The position numbers and the translations under genes were made by a program. Below, one piece after another: positions 1 to 9,823 of a stretch of 64,000 nt of DNA. The stretch comes from Chloracidobacterium sp. (lineage in GTDB: Bacteria > Acidobacteriota > Blastocatellia > Pyrinomonadales > Pyrinomonadaceae), in NCBI GenBank assembly GCA_016711345.1, contig JADJTD010000001.1, forward strand, positions 248,001 to 312,000, in the 5' to 3' direction. The stretch's first letter is position 1; each line of letters opens with the position of its first letter. A model generated the notes under the pieces. It was given only the letters and a program-made list of their open reading frames with translations. It was not told the DNA's origin and ran no database searches.

Positions 1-495
1 GATCTGCTCCTGATTGACACCAAAAAGGTCTTGATTACTCTTGAGAAAATTTCGAAGGATCTCGGGACGCCTCGCAGAAGAGGGACTTGTCAGCCATTCA
101 ATGTTAGATCGATGAACGTCTGGGGTAACGACCTCGGGTATTCGAATATCAAGGTTGTACTCAACCCGTGCCGTCGGATGGTTTTGCTTGAATGTCGCTT
201 CGCCACGAACAAAACCGTCACGAATGTCAGCGACGGCAGAAGCGGTTCGTCCCACCGATTGGCGAAACCCAGCTAATGCATCACGGTATTCGTTTCCCGT
301 TTCTTCGCGGATGTCCCACATTTTGGCGATTCCCTCGTCCTGGCTTACAGTGCGAGTCATCAATCCACCGCTTTTTTCGCCGGCCGCCATCGTACTATAG
401 TAATAGGGCACCGCAATGATCGCGGTTACTAACCCCAAAACAAACAAACTCAACACAAGGCTCCTACGAGCGTCCGCTTTAGATCGTCCTAACAT
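1..495 (-). CDS. Secreted fungalysin-like (M36) metalloprotease, N-terminal part, cut by window edge
   Basis: An open frame of 165 codons starts at ATG 493-495 and runs off the left edge without a stop. Residues about 12-30 form one hydrophobic segment (LVLSLFVLGLVTAIIAV) after a basic start (RSKADARR), so the product is exported or membrane-anchored. The visible C-terminal part (RRPEILRNFLKSNQDLFGV, then NQEQI) resembles the FTP propeptide motif of fungalysin/thermolysin precursors, in which a helix is followed by a 'dLfG' turn. The zinc site (HExxH) would lie beyond the edge and is not seen. Known of the family: the propeptide keeps a secreted zinc endopeptidase inactive until cleaved. The family assignment rests on one short motif and is moderate; the reading frame itself is convincing. 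Confidence 0.6.
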   Translation of the reverse strand, partial: MLGRSKADARRSLVLSLFVLGLVTAIIAVPYYYSTMAAGEKSGGLMTRTVSQDEGIAKMWDIREETGNEYRDALAGFRQSVGRTASAVADIRDGFVRGEATFKQNHPTARVEYNLDIRIPEVVTPDVHRSNIEWLTSPSSARRPEILRNFLKSNQDLFGVNQEQI

Positions 496-760
496 TCTTT
501 CTAACCCTCCCAGATGTTTTCCTAAGTGAAATCCCAACTCTTCGAGTTGCCGACAAAACAGCAAACATCGAAAACTATCGCCAAACCAGAACTGTTCGTG
601 CAAATACCATTTCCGTTACACGTTGGTTCCAAAGATTCAACGTAAATTCAAGCGCCACAAATTGTAAACTAAATTGTTCTGAATGATTTATAACAGTTTT
701 ACTGACTCCCGTCAATCGAACTGCGAGTCCGAGGCAATTATTAAGAGTATCGATACCAGA
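496..760. other. Intergenic gap, AT-rich
   Basis: No convincing gene, RNA or hairpin. It separates the divergence-free minus-strand protease start (495) from the sulfotransferase stop (761), so the protease promoter should lie here, but I could not choose a clear -35/-10 pair. Confidence 0.5.
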
Positions 761-1999
761 TCATAATCCTAAACAACCAAAATCCGCCTTCGGAAAATGT
801 CTGCCCAGCCGCACTATCCTTTTTTTCTGAGATAGTGATAAGACCGAGTCGCCTCGCCCCGAAACACCCTTGTTAATTCGATTTCTGTCTCTATTTCCCT
901 CTACAACAGCAATTTGTTTTTCGATCTCACTTTTCGGTGCAGAAATACCGTGATTCGTTAGAATATTAGCAACTGTGCCAATCTTGTCCATGATCATACC
1001 TTCGTAGGTTAACCAATGAACCTCAAGGCGGTTGTCTCGTTCGGCGCGTAGCCATGACGCTACAAACTGAAAATACCAAGGGATCACGTATTCAATAAGA
1101 AGGTCTATCTGCTGCTCCTCTCCAAACGCTAAAAATTCGTCACGGTCGAAAAAAGTGCTGAATGTAAAACCTCTGCGATAAAAATCCAAAAGACTTACTA
1201 CCGTATCAAAGATGTTCCTAACGAGCACCACAGGCGTTATCCGAAAGGCCTGCATGAGTTGAATATTTGCTTCCGAAGCTCGCGCGTGCTGCTGGGTAAC
1301 GGTGTTAATATTGCCAAATTTCGCCAATTGCGGCATATCTATTTCGTGTTCGTTTTGAAGCGCAGCATAAACCGTAAAAAGATCGCGAAAGCCTGTAATA
1401 CCGATCAACACATTCTTCAAAAATGTCGAGCCGCTTTTGGGAGCACATGTAATGAAAATATGCCGGCCGAGATCGGATTGTGAATAATTTTGTGTGTAAT
1501 CTTTTAGCTGCGCCCGTTCTTTGGTGAAAGCAAGGGCGTTAGTAACGTCAACATAATATGAAGGGCAAGGTTGGATGGCAATTGCCTTTCGAAAACACGC
1601 CAATGCCGCAATATGTTGTCGCTTCTCATAGAAAACCACTCCTAGCTGCCTGAAGACATCTGCAAACCCTCCTCTGAACTCAGGATCCCGGGAAAGATCT
1701 CCTTTGAGTGTCAATTCAAAGATCTCGGGCAAATAGCGGTTGACCGGGGTCACGTCCTCGATCGCCAACAATTGTTCGACTCGTCTTTTATAGGCTGTCA
1801 ATAAGTTGTGCTGGAGAATGTCAAAAGTTGCGGGATTGACGTTTGCTTTTGGCACAAGCTGCTTAAAAATAAGGATCGAGCGGTCAAACTGCCCGCTATT
1901 CATAAACTCGATGCCGCGATCTATCTCTGTCTTTATATGCTCAAGAGTTGATTGCTCGTCTGGAGGCACCTTTACATTGATCTTTCGCTCCGTGGTCAT
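761..1999 (-). CDS. PAPS-dependent sulfotransferase with N-terminal TPR-like region
   Basis: 412 aa. Residues 186-194 (APKSGSTFL) match the 5'-phosphosulfate-binding loop of sulfotransferases, and residues 259-270 (LVRNIFDTVVSL) match the 3'-phosphate-binding motif with its Arg and Ser. The first 150 residues are helical and TPR-like (for example FEYEK-type repeats around 117-150), possibly for substrate or partner binding. The enzyme should move a sulfuryl group from PAPS to a hydroxyl of a sugar, lipid or protein; the acceptor cannot be read from sequence. It lies 18 nt downstream of the PAPS-synthesising gene in the same direction, so donor supply and use are coupled. No strong Shine-Dalgarno precedes the ATG, which suggests translational dependence on the upstream gene. 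Confidence 0.85.
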   Translation of the reverse strand: MTTERKINVKVPPDEQSTLEHIKTEIDRGIEFMNSGQFDRSILIFKQLVPKANVNPATFDILQHNLLTAYKRRVEQLLAIEDVTPVNRYLPEIFELTLKGDLSRDPEFRGGFADVFRQLGVVFYEKRQHIAALACFRKAIAIQPCPSYYVDVTNALAFTKERAQLKDYTQNYSQSDLGRHIFITCAPKSGSTFLKNVLIGITGFRDLFTVYAALQNEHEIDMPQLAKFGNINTVTQQHARASEANIQLMQAFRITPVVLVRNIFDTVVSLLDFYRRGFTFSTFFDRDEFLAFGEEQQIDLLIEYVIPWYFQFVASWLRAERDNRLEVHWLTYEGMIMDKIGTVANILTNHGISAPKSEIEKQIAVVEGNRDRNRINKGVSGRGDSVLSLSQKKRIVRLGRHFPKADFGCLGL

Positions 2000-2017
2000 A
2001 GGGCATTTCGACGAAAA

Positions 2018-3739
2018 CTATTGTCGCACCTTTCCAGAAGTAAGGCCTTTTGTACTCAAGTAATCCAATACTCTTTGAGCATTTTCGACTGCTTCGAATT
2101 TTACGGTATCAAGAACGATCTCTGCACCTTCCGGAACTTCATATGGATCGTTAATTCCGGTAAAATTACTTATCTCACCTAGACGTGCCTTGGCATAGTT
2201 CCCTTTGGCATCTCTCAGCTCACATACCGAAATAGGCGTATCAACAAAAACTTCAACAAATTTGTCAGGTGCAAACATTTGCCGAACTTCATTTCGAGTT
2301 ACTTTATATGGACTTATTGCCGCGCAGATCGCGACGCCGCCATGCTTAACGACCTCAGCCGCGACAAAACCTATTCGTAGAATATTCAGGTCGCGATCTT
2401 CCTTGCTGAATCCTAGTCCCTTTGAAAGATTAGTTCTGACCATATCTCCATCAAGAAGTGTTACCTTTCTTCCATTGTCATTTAGTAATTTCGTCAATAT
2501 TTCGGCAATCGTAGATTTCCCTGCTCCGCTCAGTCCGGTAAACCAGACACAGATTCCATTTTCCTGCTGGTAAGGTTCCGATAAAATTTCGGCCACTTCC
2601 GACCGCATATACCAGTCAGGAGGTTCTTGGCCTTCTCCAATATATTTTTCACGGATCTGTGTGCCTGACATAGAATGATAACTTTGATTCCCTCTTAACT
2701 TTGGTACTTCTTCGTATCGATCTTCCTCAGGAAGGTAGACCATTTCGTCAAAAGCTAGCACTTTTATTCCAATTTCTTCACTGAATTGTGTGGCGAGCTC
2801 CTGAGCTGCGGTAGAAACGTAGAACGGATTGCCTTTGGAATCAAGCCCCGGACTAGCATGGTCGCGTCCGACGATAAAGTGATTAGCACCATAATTGCGC
2901 CTAACGATCATATGCAAAACAGCCTCCCGAGGTCCGGCCATTCTCATCGCAAGAGGGATCAAGGAAAGCAGAACTTTCTCATCACTAAAATATTTTCTGA
3001 TCATTTCTTTATATGTACGAACCCGCGTGAAATGGTCTACATCACCTGATCGAGTCGGTCCGACAGTAGGATGAAGCAATAAAGTGGCCTCAGCAATGGA
3101 CATAGCTCGACGGCAAATCTCTTCGTGTCCTCGGTGCATCGGATTTCGTGTTTGAAAGGCAACGACATTCTCATTACCGAGACAGTCAAGCCTTGACCGC
3201 ACCTCCCGTGGAGTAAGACGCAGATCTCGAAAATCAAAGTGCTTAGTGAGTGCAGGAACACGCAGTTTACCGGAAATATTCACATTTCCGCGACGTTGAA
3301 ATTCAGAAATCAAAGGGTGTCTAAGATCATTAGTTCCTAAAACCAGTCGTGCAAATTCAGCATGATCCCATTCGTATATCTCCTCAACCGTCATTACTGC
3401 CAAAAGATCATTTCGTGAATCGCGAAGGGCAATGTCGGCATCAAGTTTTACACTCCTGATTTCAGGAACGGATAATGAAACAGGAAGCGGGAAAATAATT
3501 CCATTGTCTAACCGCATATCACGAACTGACTTCTCGAAATCCTCTTTTCCCATAAATCGGTCAAGAGGTGAAAATGCTCCTGTCGTTAGTAGTTCTAGAT
3601 CACAGATTTCTCGTTTGGATAAATGTATCGACGGCAGCCTGTTCGCCCGGGTCTGCAACTCGATAACTTCTTCGTTACAAACACTCAGATCTACCAGCCT
3701 ACCGCAGTATGGAAGAACTAATTTTGACGAATGGCTCAT
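2018..3739 (-). CDS. Bifunctional sulfate adenylyltransferase / adenylylsulfate kinase (PAPS synthetase)
   Basis: 573 aa, a Sat-CysC fusion. The ATP sulfurylase half (about 1-390) carries QTRNPMHRGHE at 196-206 and GRDHASPG at 291-298, the two nucleotide/sulfate motifs; Ser replaces the usual Ala or Cys in the second. The APS kinase half starts near 395 with a P-loop GLSGAGKST at 402-410 and the LDGDMVR segment at 429-435. Together these convert sulfate and ATP to APS and then PAPS in the cytoplasm. The fused order (Sat first, kinase last) is known from several bacteria. The next gene is a sulfotransferase, so the likely purpose is sulfation and not cysteine synthesis; no PAPS reductase is seen nearby. 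Confidence 0.95.
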   Translation of the reverse strand: MSHSSKLVLPYCGRLVDLSVCNEEVIELQTRANRLPSIHLSKREICDLELLTTGAFSPLDRFMGKEDFEKSVRDMRLDNGIIFPLPVSLSVPEIRSVKLDADIALRDSRNDLLAVMTVEEIYEWDHAEFARLVLGTNDLRHPLISEFQRRGNVNISGKLRVPALTKHFDFRDLRLTPREVRSRLDCLGNENVVAFQTRNPMHRGHEEICRRAMSIAEATLLLHPTVGPTRSGDVDHFTRVRTYKEMIRKYFSDEKVLLSLIPLAMRMAGPREAVLHMIVRRNYGANHFIVGRDHASPGLDSKGNPFYVSTAAQELATQFSEEIGIKVLAFDEMVYLPEEDRYEEVPKLRGNQSYHSMSGTQIREKYIGEGQEPPDWYMRSEVAEILSEPYQQENGICVWFTGLSGAGKSTIAEILTKLLNDNGRKVTLLDGDMVRTNLSKGLGFSKEDRDLNILRIGFVAAEVVKHGGVAICAAISPYKVTRNEVRQMFAPDKFVEVFVDTPISVCELRDAKGNYAKARLGEISNFTGINDPYEVPEGAEIVLDTVKFEAVENAQRVLDYLSTKGLTSGKVRQ

Positions 3740-3824
3740 TTCCGATTATTTACTTTGTTTTTTACAACTATCTTTATGCCGAAGATGCGGTCACAGGGGA
3801 CTCTCACTTTCCTTCTCAACAGTA

Positions 3825-3859
3825 AAAGGCACGAATAGGTGATGCCTATTCGTGCCTTT
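3825..3859 (-). terminator. Intrinsic terminator of the 1921-aa surface protein gene
   Basis: A perfect 15-bp stem (3825-3839 with 3845-3859) with a 5-nt loop lies 30 nt past the stop at 3891. Read on the minus strand it ends in a short T-run. Its GCACGAA(T/C)AGG core is nearly the same as the terminator at 14034-14070, so the two gene ends share ancestry. Confidence 0.85.
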
Positions 3860-3890
3860 GATAAGCCCGCCTATGTAGAGCGGGGCACAG

Positions 3891-6800
3891 TTACTCTTGC
3901 GGATCTGCTATGAAGTCCGCATTGTTAACATTGTCCGCCAGGGTTACCACTTGGCTCGGCGTGCTAAACGTATAACGCGTCGAATTGATAGTAACAACAT
4001 ACGTTTCTCCAGTCCGTAGACCATCGAAGTTGAACCAGCCGAACGACCCGGTCGATGTGATGAGCGGTTCAGCAAGTGAGTTTCCGGTGACAACCACCTT
4101 CGCATTCCGAATGCCCGCTCCATCTGCGGTCATGACACGACCTGAAATCGAGGCGTTTGCCGCAGTCGACGCGAGGAACTCAAGTCCCCAGCCACCAGCG
4201 ATAGCACCGCCACCACCGGCTACCGAACGGTCTCTCAGATAGAGACTCCAAGTACCGTTAGAGTCCGTCCCTCCAAAGTTGCCAAACAGCGTCTGCGTTC
4301 CTGTGCCGCTAATACTGCCGCCCGGTAGATTGTAAGGATTAGCCGGTGCCGGTGCCGGGAAGTTAGCTAAAGCACCTCCATAGGTAGTCGGTTCAAACGT
4401 TCCGGTGTTGAGTGGACCATTGTCCGCAAGAACCTGACCAGCGGTATCCGTAAAGTTGATCGTGACCGGACCTTGCGGTGTCAAACCGCCTGCGTTAGCC
4501 ATAAGAATGAACTTAGTGCCGTTAGGGCTGACCAAAAGGACATCCGTGTTATCTGGTATCGAGTTTGAGTAATCGTAAATCGTTACTCGCATCGATCCTA
4601 CCAGGGGCGGACCTCCCGCAACCGTAATACTCGAAGGATATGGAGCACCCGCACCACCTGTATTGATCGCAATACTCTGCGAATTTCTGTAAGTTGTCGC
4701 CGTATCATTGATCGTCAAAACAGCCGCCGAAGGTGACCCGAGATTTCCACCCGTCAATGAAAGATTAGCGGTTTGATTAGGTTCAGTAATGCCATCTGGG
4801 CAGATTGTAACATTCACCGTCTTGGACGTTTCGCCCGGGTTGAACGTAACAGTCTGATTGGTCACACTGACATAATCAACGCCGCTGTTTGCCACACAGG
4901 CCGCTCCGCCTGTTGCTGTTCCATTCGAGGTTGAGAACGAGGTGGAATCAGTTCCCGTGGTACTGCCGCTTCTAGTAATAGTGATCGTTGCGGTCTGCGA
5001 TTCATCTTCTGTGTACGTCGCAGAACTAAACTGAATCACTCCTCCCGAAGGAGTACCGGTAGCCGTGGCCGTCGCTGTTGATGCAGGTGTCGACGTCGAC
5101 GTCGAGGTTGCAGTAGGCGATCCGCAGGCTCCGCCGAAGACCAGTGAGAATGCTCTTGCCGAACCTGTGTCGCCGCCTGCGTTGTCGCTGATGTTGATCA
5201 CCCAGTTGCCGTTTGCATTCTGGCCGTCAAACGCACTCAGCGGATTGTTCGGTGCAAACGTTCCCGTCGGGAATGCTGCATTCGTGTCCGTTCCGCACTG
5301 TGTCTCGATCGACGGGAAGCCTCCATCGTCATCCAGCGTCAGTTGTGCAAGGTTGTTGCTCGCACATCCGAATGTCGTTGCAGGCACTCCCGGACGGTCG
5401 TACGCTGCTACTGTCGTTCCTCCTGGTGACGTTATCCTCACCACGATATCTCCAACCCATGAATGGTTCAGTCCCGGTGTCGTCGATGCAGGGTCTGCAC
5501 TCTGTGTTCCGTCAAACCGGAAGTTCAGGTCTGACACCGTTCCTACTCCGCTCACTGGTATCGTGAAGTTTGTTCCAGCAGGTACGTTGTCTGTTATCGC
5601 AACCGCAGGGCCAGTGTAGCTGGCCGTTGTTCCGCAACTCGGTGTTCCTGTCGAGGTCGCTGTCGCCGTTGCTGTGGCTGTAGCTTGTGGACTTCCCGTC
5701 GCGGTTGCCGTCGGTGTTCCCACCGGTCCGCAGCCTGATGTGATCGATACGTTATCCACTGTAAAGCTCGCCGTTCCCGTCGTCGGGCCTGTATATGTGA
5801 ACAACAGGGCGTGTGAGCCTCCATTGGCGAATGCACTTACGTCGAATGTCCTAAGTGTGTACGCCGCCTCCGCTGTAGCAGGCTCCGTAAAGCTTGCGAT
5901 CTGGGTTCCGTCTATCGTCACGACAAGTGTATCTGTGAACGGTGCTACCACTGTTCCGATCCTCATCTGGAAGCTCAGCGTTGCTGTACCCGCAGGGATC
6001 GTTACAGTCTGACCCATCGTCGCTGTCTCTGCTGCCGGAACTCCTCCGAACCATGCCCAGTTGTCGCCCGCAAACGGTGGAGCTGCTCCGCCGCCTGTTC
6101 CGCATAATGCTGTGTTGCACATCGGTGTGTCGAAATTCGTCGACGTCTGCACCGTCCATAATGGCCACGGTGTTCCAGCTTCGAATGTGCCGTCTGCGAC
6201 CCTCTCCGAAGGAGTACACGATGGGCTCGCCGTCGGTGTCGCCGTATTTGTCGCCGTTGCCGTATTTGTCGAAGTCGGCGGCGGCGTTCCCGTTGACGTT
6301 GCTGTCGGTGTTCCGCAGGCTCCGCCGAAGACCAGTGAGAATGCTCTCGCCGAACCTGTGTCGCCGCCTGCGTTGTCGCTGATGTTGATCACCCAGTTGC
6401 CGTTTGCATTCTGCCCGTCAAACGCACTCAGCGGATTGTTCGGTGCAAACGTTCCCGTCGGGAATGCTGCATTCGTGTCCGTTCCGCACTGTGTCTCGAT
6501 CGACGGCAGCCCGCCATCGTCATCCAGTGACAACTGTGCAAGATTGTTGCTCGCACATCCGAATGTTGTTGCTGGTACTCCAGGCCGGTCATACGCCGCT
6601 ACTGTCGTTCCGCCCGGTGACGTTATCCTCACCACGATATCTCCAACCCATGAATGGTTCAGTCCCGGTGTCGTCGATGCAGGGTCTGCACTCTGTGTTC
6701 CGTCAAACCGGAAGTTCAGGTCTGACACCGTTCCTACTCCGCTCACTGGTATCGTGAAGTTTGTTCCAGCAGGTACGTTGTCTGTTATCGCAACCGCAGG

Positions 6801-9656
6801 GCCAGTGTAGCTGGCCGTTGTTCCGCAACTCGGTGTTCCTGTTCCGGTTGCTGTTGCCGTTGCTGCTACCGTCGATGTTGATGTCGCGGTTGCAGTTGCG
6901 GCCGGCGTGCCTGTAGAGGTTGCCGTCGGTGTTGCACATCCGCCGCCTCCGCCAGTCGTTCCTACGATTTGGAACACCTGGTCAGGTGCTGCTGCATCAA
7001 TGCCGCACGTCGCTCCTCTTCTCGCATAGCTCGTACATGCGGGTATGTTAAATCCGCCTCCCGGATTCTGCCATACAGCTGCCGCGTTAGTTGTCGTCGC
7101 ACGGTCTATCCAACCCCACTGTCCGCCTGGTGTGAAGTCCATTCTTGCCTGTACAGAAACCCAATACGTTCCTGGTGTCAGCACTACGTTCGACGGCAGT
7201 GTGATAGTAAAGACGTCTGCTGCGTTTGTATATGTTGCCCCGGTAAAGGTTCCTCCTGCCACTGCTGATCCTGGAAACGTTGCAGCATCGTTGTAGAATG
7301 TTACGTTGAATGAGTCCACAGGACCGAATCCATTGAAGTAAATTCCAGTAGCCACCACTCGCTGCACCGTCCATGTCTGTCCGACAGGCACAACAAAGTC
7401 ATCCGCTGTACGGTTATCGAAGCTGTCACTTGCTGTCTCGAAGTCCTGCGAACCTGTTCCCTGTGTTGTCGCATTGCCGCTTTGGTCGTAAAGCACCACT
7501 GGCGTTCCAGCTGGTACGCACGTTGCCGTTGACGTCGCTGTTGCCCCTGCCGTTGATGTAGAAGTTGCTGTTGCTGCAACAGTTGAAGTTGCCGTCGCTG
7601 CAGGCGTTCCCGTCGACGTTGCCGTCGGTGTCGCTCCGCCGGGTAGGATCACTCGATAAGTTCCGAGCACCACCGCGGTGGGCAAGTCAGCCGCATCATC
7701 CGCCGGGAAGTATATGTTGCCACTAGCCGGGGCGGTCAACAGGGCCGCATACGCTGCCGGGGTGATCGTCCAGGTCCCCGCACCCGTGAATGCCAACTGG
7801 CCGGCAGTGAAGGTTGTTGTTGCTGTTGCCGAGTAGCTAAATACGTTTAGTCCCGGGTCTGTATTGTTGAGACGGAACAGCGCCGGCGTGTTGTCCGTCG
7901 GCACCGAGGCTGCCGTCAGATTGCCGCTCACCAGGGTCGTAGTGCCGAACACGAAGGTGCCTGCGTTAGCGAACATATTCTGGAAGTAGAAGCCCGTCGT
8001 TGTGCTGCCGCTGATCGTCGCCGCAGACACGCCGCTCGTCGCTGTGATCGTGATCCGATTAGTTGTCGTCGCATCGATCACCAACAACTCACCGCTAGGT
8101 GATCCCGTCGGCGTTGCCGTTGCTGTCGCTGTTGCTGTCGCAGCTACTGTCGATGTTGATGTTGCCGTCGCCGCAGGCGTTCCCGTTGACGTTGCCGTCG
8201 GTGTTCCGCATGCTCCGCCGAAGACCAGTGAGAATGCTCTCGCCGAACCTGTGTCGCCGCCTGCGTTGTCGCTGATGTTGATCACCCAGTTGCCGTCAGC
8301 ATTCTGGCCGTCAAACGCACTCAGCGGATTGTCCGGTGCAAACGTTCCCGTCGGGAATGCTGCATTCGTGTCCGCTCCGCACTGTGTCTCGATCGATGGG
8401 AAGCCTCCATCGTCATCCAGCGTCAGCTGTGCAAGGTTGTTGCTCGCACATCCGAATGTCGTTGCTGGTACTCCAGGCCGGTCATACGCCGCTACTGTCG
8501 TTCCGCCGGGTGAAGTTATCCTCACCACGATGTCTCCAACCCATGAATGGTTCAGTCCCGGTGTCGTCGATGCAGGGTCTGCACTCTGTGTTCCATCAAA
8601 CCGGAAGTTCAGGTCTGACACCGTTCCTACTCCGCTCACTGGTATTGTGAAGTTTATTCCGGCAGGTACGTTATCCGTTATCGCAACCGCAGGCCCCGTG
8701 TAGCTCGCCGTCGTTCCGCAACTCGGTGTTCCCGTCGAGGTCGCTGTCGCAGCTGCAGTTGGTGTATTCGTCGATGTATTTGTCGCAGTTGCCCCCGCAG
8801 TCGACGTATTTGTTGGGGTCGCCGTGTTTGTTGCGGTACTTGTCGGCGTGTTCGTCGACGTTCTCGTAGGCGTATTAGTGGCCGTGTTGGACGGCGTATT
8901 TGTCGCAGTATTCGTAGGAGTAGACGTAAATGTCGAGGTAGCGGCAGCTGTCGGCGTATTGGTTGCAGTATTTGTAGGTGTTGAGCCGCCCGGTATGGTT
9001 ACGCTTCCGTTGGTTATCGTCGCTTTCGGATCACCCTCATTAAACATAAACGCCGGGTGGAAGCCACCCTGCGGATTCGTATAATCTGCAAACGCCAAAC
9101 CCGTCGACTGCCCTGCAGTACCTACAACATTGAATCTCAAATTAATCAACGTCCCGGAACCAATTAGTGATGCCCCCTGAAATGCTGAGATTATCAGATG
9201 GCCGGGATTATTAGAGTTCGGTGTAATCGACATCGAACTGCTCAACGTACCAACGCCATCGGTCGGGGGTGACGCTGGCTGAATGATGGCCGAATTGAAA
9301 TCGATTTGGAAATCAAAAGAAATTACTCCCAAACCTGTAACATCTCCTACTGTTATCGGAATCACTACAACTCCCGGCGTCGCATTCACGACCGGCAACG
9401 TTACCGTTACAGCTACGGCCGACGAGGACAGTGAAGTTCCAAGAACACGCTTTTCATTCACTGTCTCCTGCGAATTCGAAAAAACAGGGGTAATACCGCT
9501 ATCTAAGCCAAGAAACACTGTTGTCGAGTGAAGGAAATCAAGCCGCGAGCCGGCTGCTCCAAATGCTGAAATGTTCATTAGCAAAGTTAGTGCGATAATC
9601 GCAAACTTCAGTCCAACGACACTGTGAAAACGGGAAGATGTTTGGTTGCTTAGCAT
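3891..9656 (-). CDS. Giant modular secreted surface protein (cohesin, three P domains, Calx-beta, C-terminal beta-sandwich)
   Basis: 1921 aa. Signal peptide at about 15-35. Modules in order: cohesin-like domain about 76-219; Thr/Pro linker; P (proprotein convertase) domain about 308-484; a beta-rich module of unknown family about 519-671; another with a DDFVVP motif about 711-899; P domain about 939-1115; jelly-roll-like domain about 1152-1309; P domain about 1336-1511; Calx-beta about 1539-1639; a fourth, divergent P-like domain about 1659-1829; a carboxypeptidase-regulatory-like beta-sandwich about 1832-1921. The three main P domains are almost identical. No catalytic residues are recognised, so a structural or adhesive role at the cell surface is inferred. 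The C-terminal module and the jelly-roll recur in the protein at 14112-17594, the cohesin in that at 61072-62973. AGGAG lies 12 nt before the ATG, and a strong promoter is at 9783-9810. Confidence 0.85.
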   Translation of the reverse strand: MLSNQTSSRFHSVVGLKFAIIALTLLMNISAFGAAGSRLDFLHSTTVFLGLDSGITPVFSNSQETVNEKRVLGTSLSSSAVAVTVTLPVVNATPGVVVIPITVGDVTGLGVISFDFQIDFNSAIIQPASPPTDGVGTLSSSMSITPNSNNPGHLIISAFQGASLIGSGTLINLRFNVVGTAGQSTGLAFADYTNPQGGFHPAFMFNEGDPKATITNGSVTIPGGSTPTNTATNTPTAAATSTFTSTPTNTATNTPSNTATNTPTRTSTNTPTSTATNTATPTNTSTAGATATNTSTNTPTAAATATSTGTPSCGTTASYTGPAVAITDNVPAGINFTIPVSGVGTVSDLNFRFDGTQSADPASTTPGLNHSWVGDIVVRITSPGGTTVAAYDRPGVPATTFGCASNNLAQLTLDDDGGFPSIETQCGADTNAAFPTGTFAPDNPLSAFDGQNADGNWVINISDNAGGDTGSARAFSLVFGGACGTPTATSTGTPAATATSTSTVAATATATATATPTGSPSGELLVIDATTTNRITITATSGVSAATISGSTTTGFYFQNMFANAGTFVFGTTTLVSGNLTAASVPTDNTPALFRLNNTDPGLNVFSYSATATTTFTAGQLAFTGAGTWTITPAAYAALLTAPASGNIYFPADDAADLPTAVVLGTYRVILPGGATPTATSTGTPAATATSTVAATATSTSTAGATATSTATCVPAGTPVVLYDQSGNATTQGTGSQDFETASDSFDNRTADDFVVPVGQTWTVQRVVATGIYFNGFGPVDSFNVTFYNDAATFPGSAVAGGTFTGATYTNAADVFTITLPSNVVLTPGTYWVSVQARMDFTPGGQWGWIDRATTTNAAAVWQNPGGGFNIPACTSYARRGATCGIDAAAPDQVFQIVGTTGGGGGCATPTATSTGTPAATATATSTSTVAATATATGTGTPSCGTTASYTGPAVAITDNVPAGTNFTIPVSGVGTVSDLNFRFDGTQSADPASTTPGLNHSWVGDIVVRITSPGGTTVAAYDRPGVPATTFGCASNNLAQLSLDDDGGLPSIETQCGTDTNAAFPTGTFAPNNPLSAFDGQNANGNWVINISDNAGGDTGSARAFSLVFGGACGTPTATSTGTPPPTSTNTATATNTATPTASPSCTPSERVADGTFEAGTPWPLWTVQTSTNFDTPMCNTALCGTGGGAAPPFAGDNWAWFGGVPAAETATMGQTVTIPAGTATLSFQMRIGTVVAPFTDTLVVTIDGTQIASFTEPATAEAAYTLRTFDVSAFANGGSHALLFTYTGPTTGTASFTVDNVSITSGCGPVGTPTATATGSPQATATATATATSTGTPSCGTTASYTGPAVAITDNVPAGTNFTIPVSGVGTVSDLNFRFDGTQSADPASTTPGLNHSWVGDIVVRITSPGGTTVAAYDRPGVPATTFGCASNNLAQLTLDDDGGFPSIETQCGTDTNAAFPTGTFAPNNPLSAFDGQNANGNWVINISDNAGGDTGSARAFSLVFGGACGSPTATSTSTSTPASTATATATGTPSGGVIQFSSATYTEDESQTATITITRSGSTTGTDSTSFSTSNGTATGGAACVANSGVDYVSVTNQTVTFNPGETSKTVNVTICPDGITEPNQTANLSLTGGNLGSPSAAVLTINDTATTYRNSQSIAINTGGAGAPYPSSITVAGGPPLVGSMRVTIYDYSNSIPDNTDVLLVSPNGTKFILMANAGGLTPQGPVTINFTDTAGQVLADNGPLNTGTFEPTTYGGALANFPAPAPANPYNLPGGSISGTGTQTLFGNFGGTDSNGTWSLYLRDRSVAGGGGAIAGGWGLEFLASTAANASISGRVMTADGAGIRNAKVVVTGNSLAEPLITSTGSFGWFNFDGLRTGETYVVTINSTRYTFSTPSQVVTLADNVNNADFIADPQE
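5122..5649 (-). repeat. 528-bp P-domain repeat, C-terminal copy
   Basis: One of three 528-bp (176-codon) near-identical segments in the same gene, each encoding a complete P domain. This copy encodes residues about 1336-1511. Identity is high at silent positions too. Confidence 0.9.
6313..6840 (-). repeat. 528-bp P-domain repeat, middle copy
   Basis: Same length as the copies at 5122 and 8206, with long stretches of exact DNA identity, for example across 6640-6840 against 5449-5649. It encodes residues about 939-1115. Confidence 0.9.
8206..8733 (-). repeat. 528-bp P-domain repeat, N-terminal copy
   Basis: Third copy, slightly more diverged than the other two (Ala for Thr in QCGADTN, Ile for Thr in AGINF). 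It encodes residues about 308-484. All three share the flanking Thr/Pro linkers. Confidence 0.9.
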
Positions 9657-9782
9657 GATTTGAGTATTCTCCTATAAATTCTATGGTGTCTCGTTCCAGA
9701 GCGAGACCAAAACCGAACGTCCCTTTTAGGGACGAAACAGAAACATTCGCAAAATGTGAAAAATCCGAGGTAATTGTGACTT

Positions 9783-9810
9783 ATTATATACCAATTAAAA
9801 TCATGGTCAA
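9783..9810 (-). promoter_or_regulatory. Promoter of the 1921-aa surface protein gene
   Basis: On the minus strand TTGACC (9805-9810) is followed after 16 nt by TATAAT (9783-9788). It leaves a leader of about 120 nt with two small hairpins (GTCTCG/CGAGAC at 9689-9708 and GTCCC/GGGAC at 9720-9734) before the start at 9656. It directly follows the terminator of the upstream paralogue. Confidence 0.75.
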
Positions 9811-9823
9811 GAACGCAAAATAA

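Noticed and set aside
5065..5619. Long plus-strand ORF opposite the P-domain repeat (also 6061-6810 and 8002-8703)
   Set aside because: Antisense shadows of the 1921-aa gene. They recur only because the P-domain DNA is triplicated, and have no ribosome sites.
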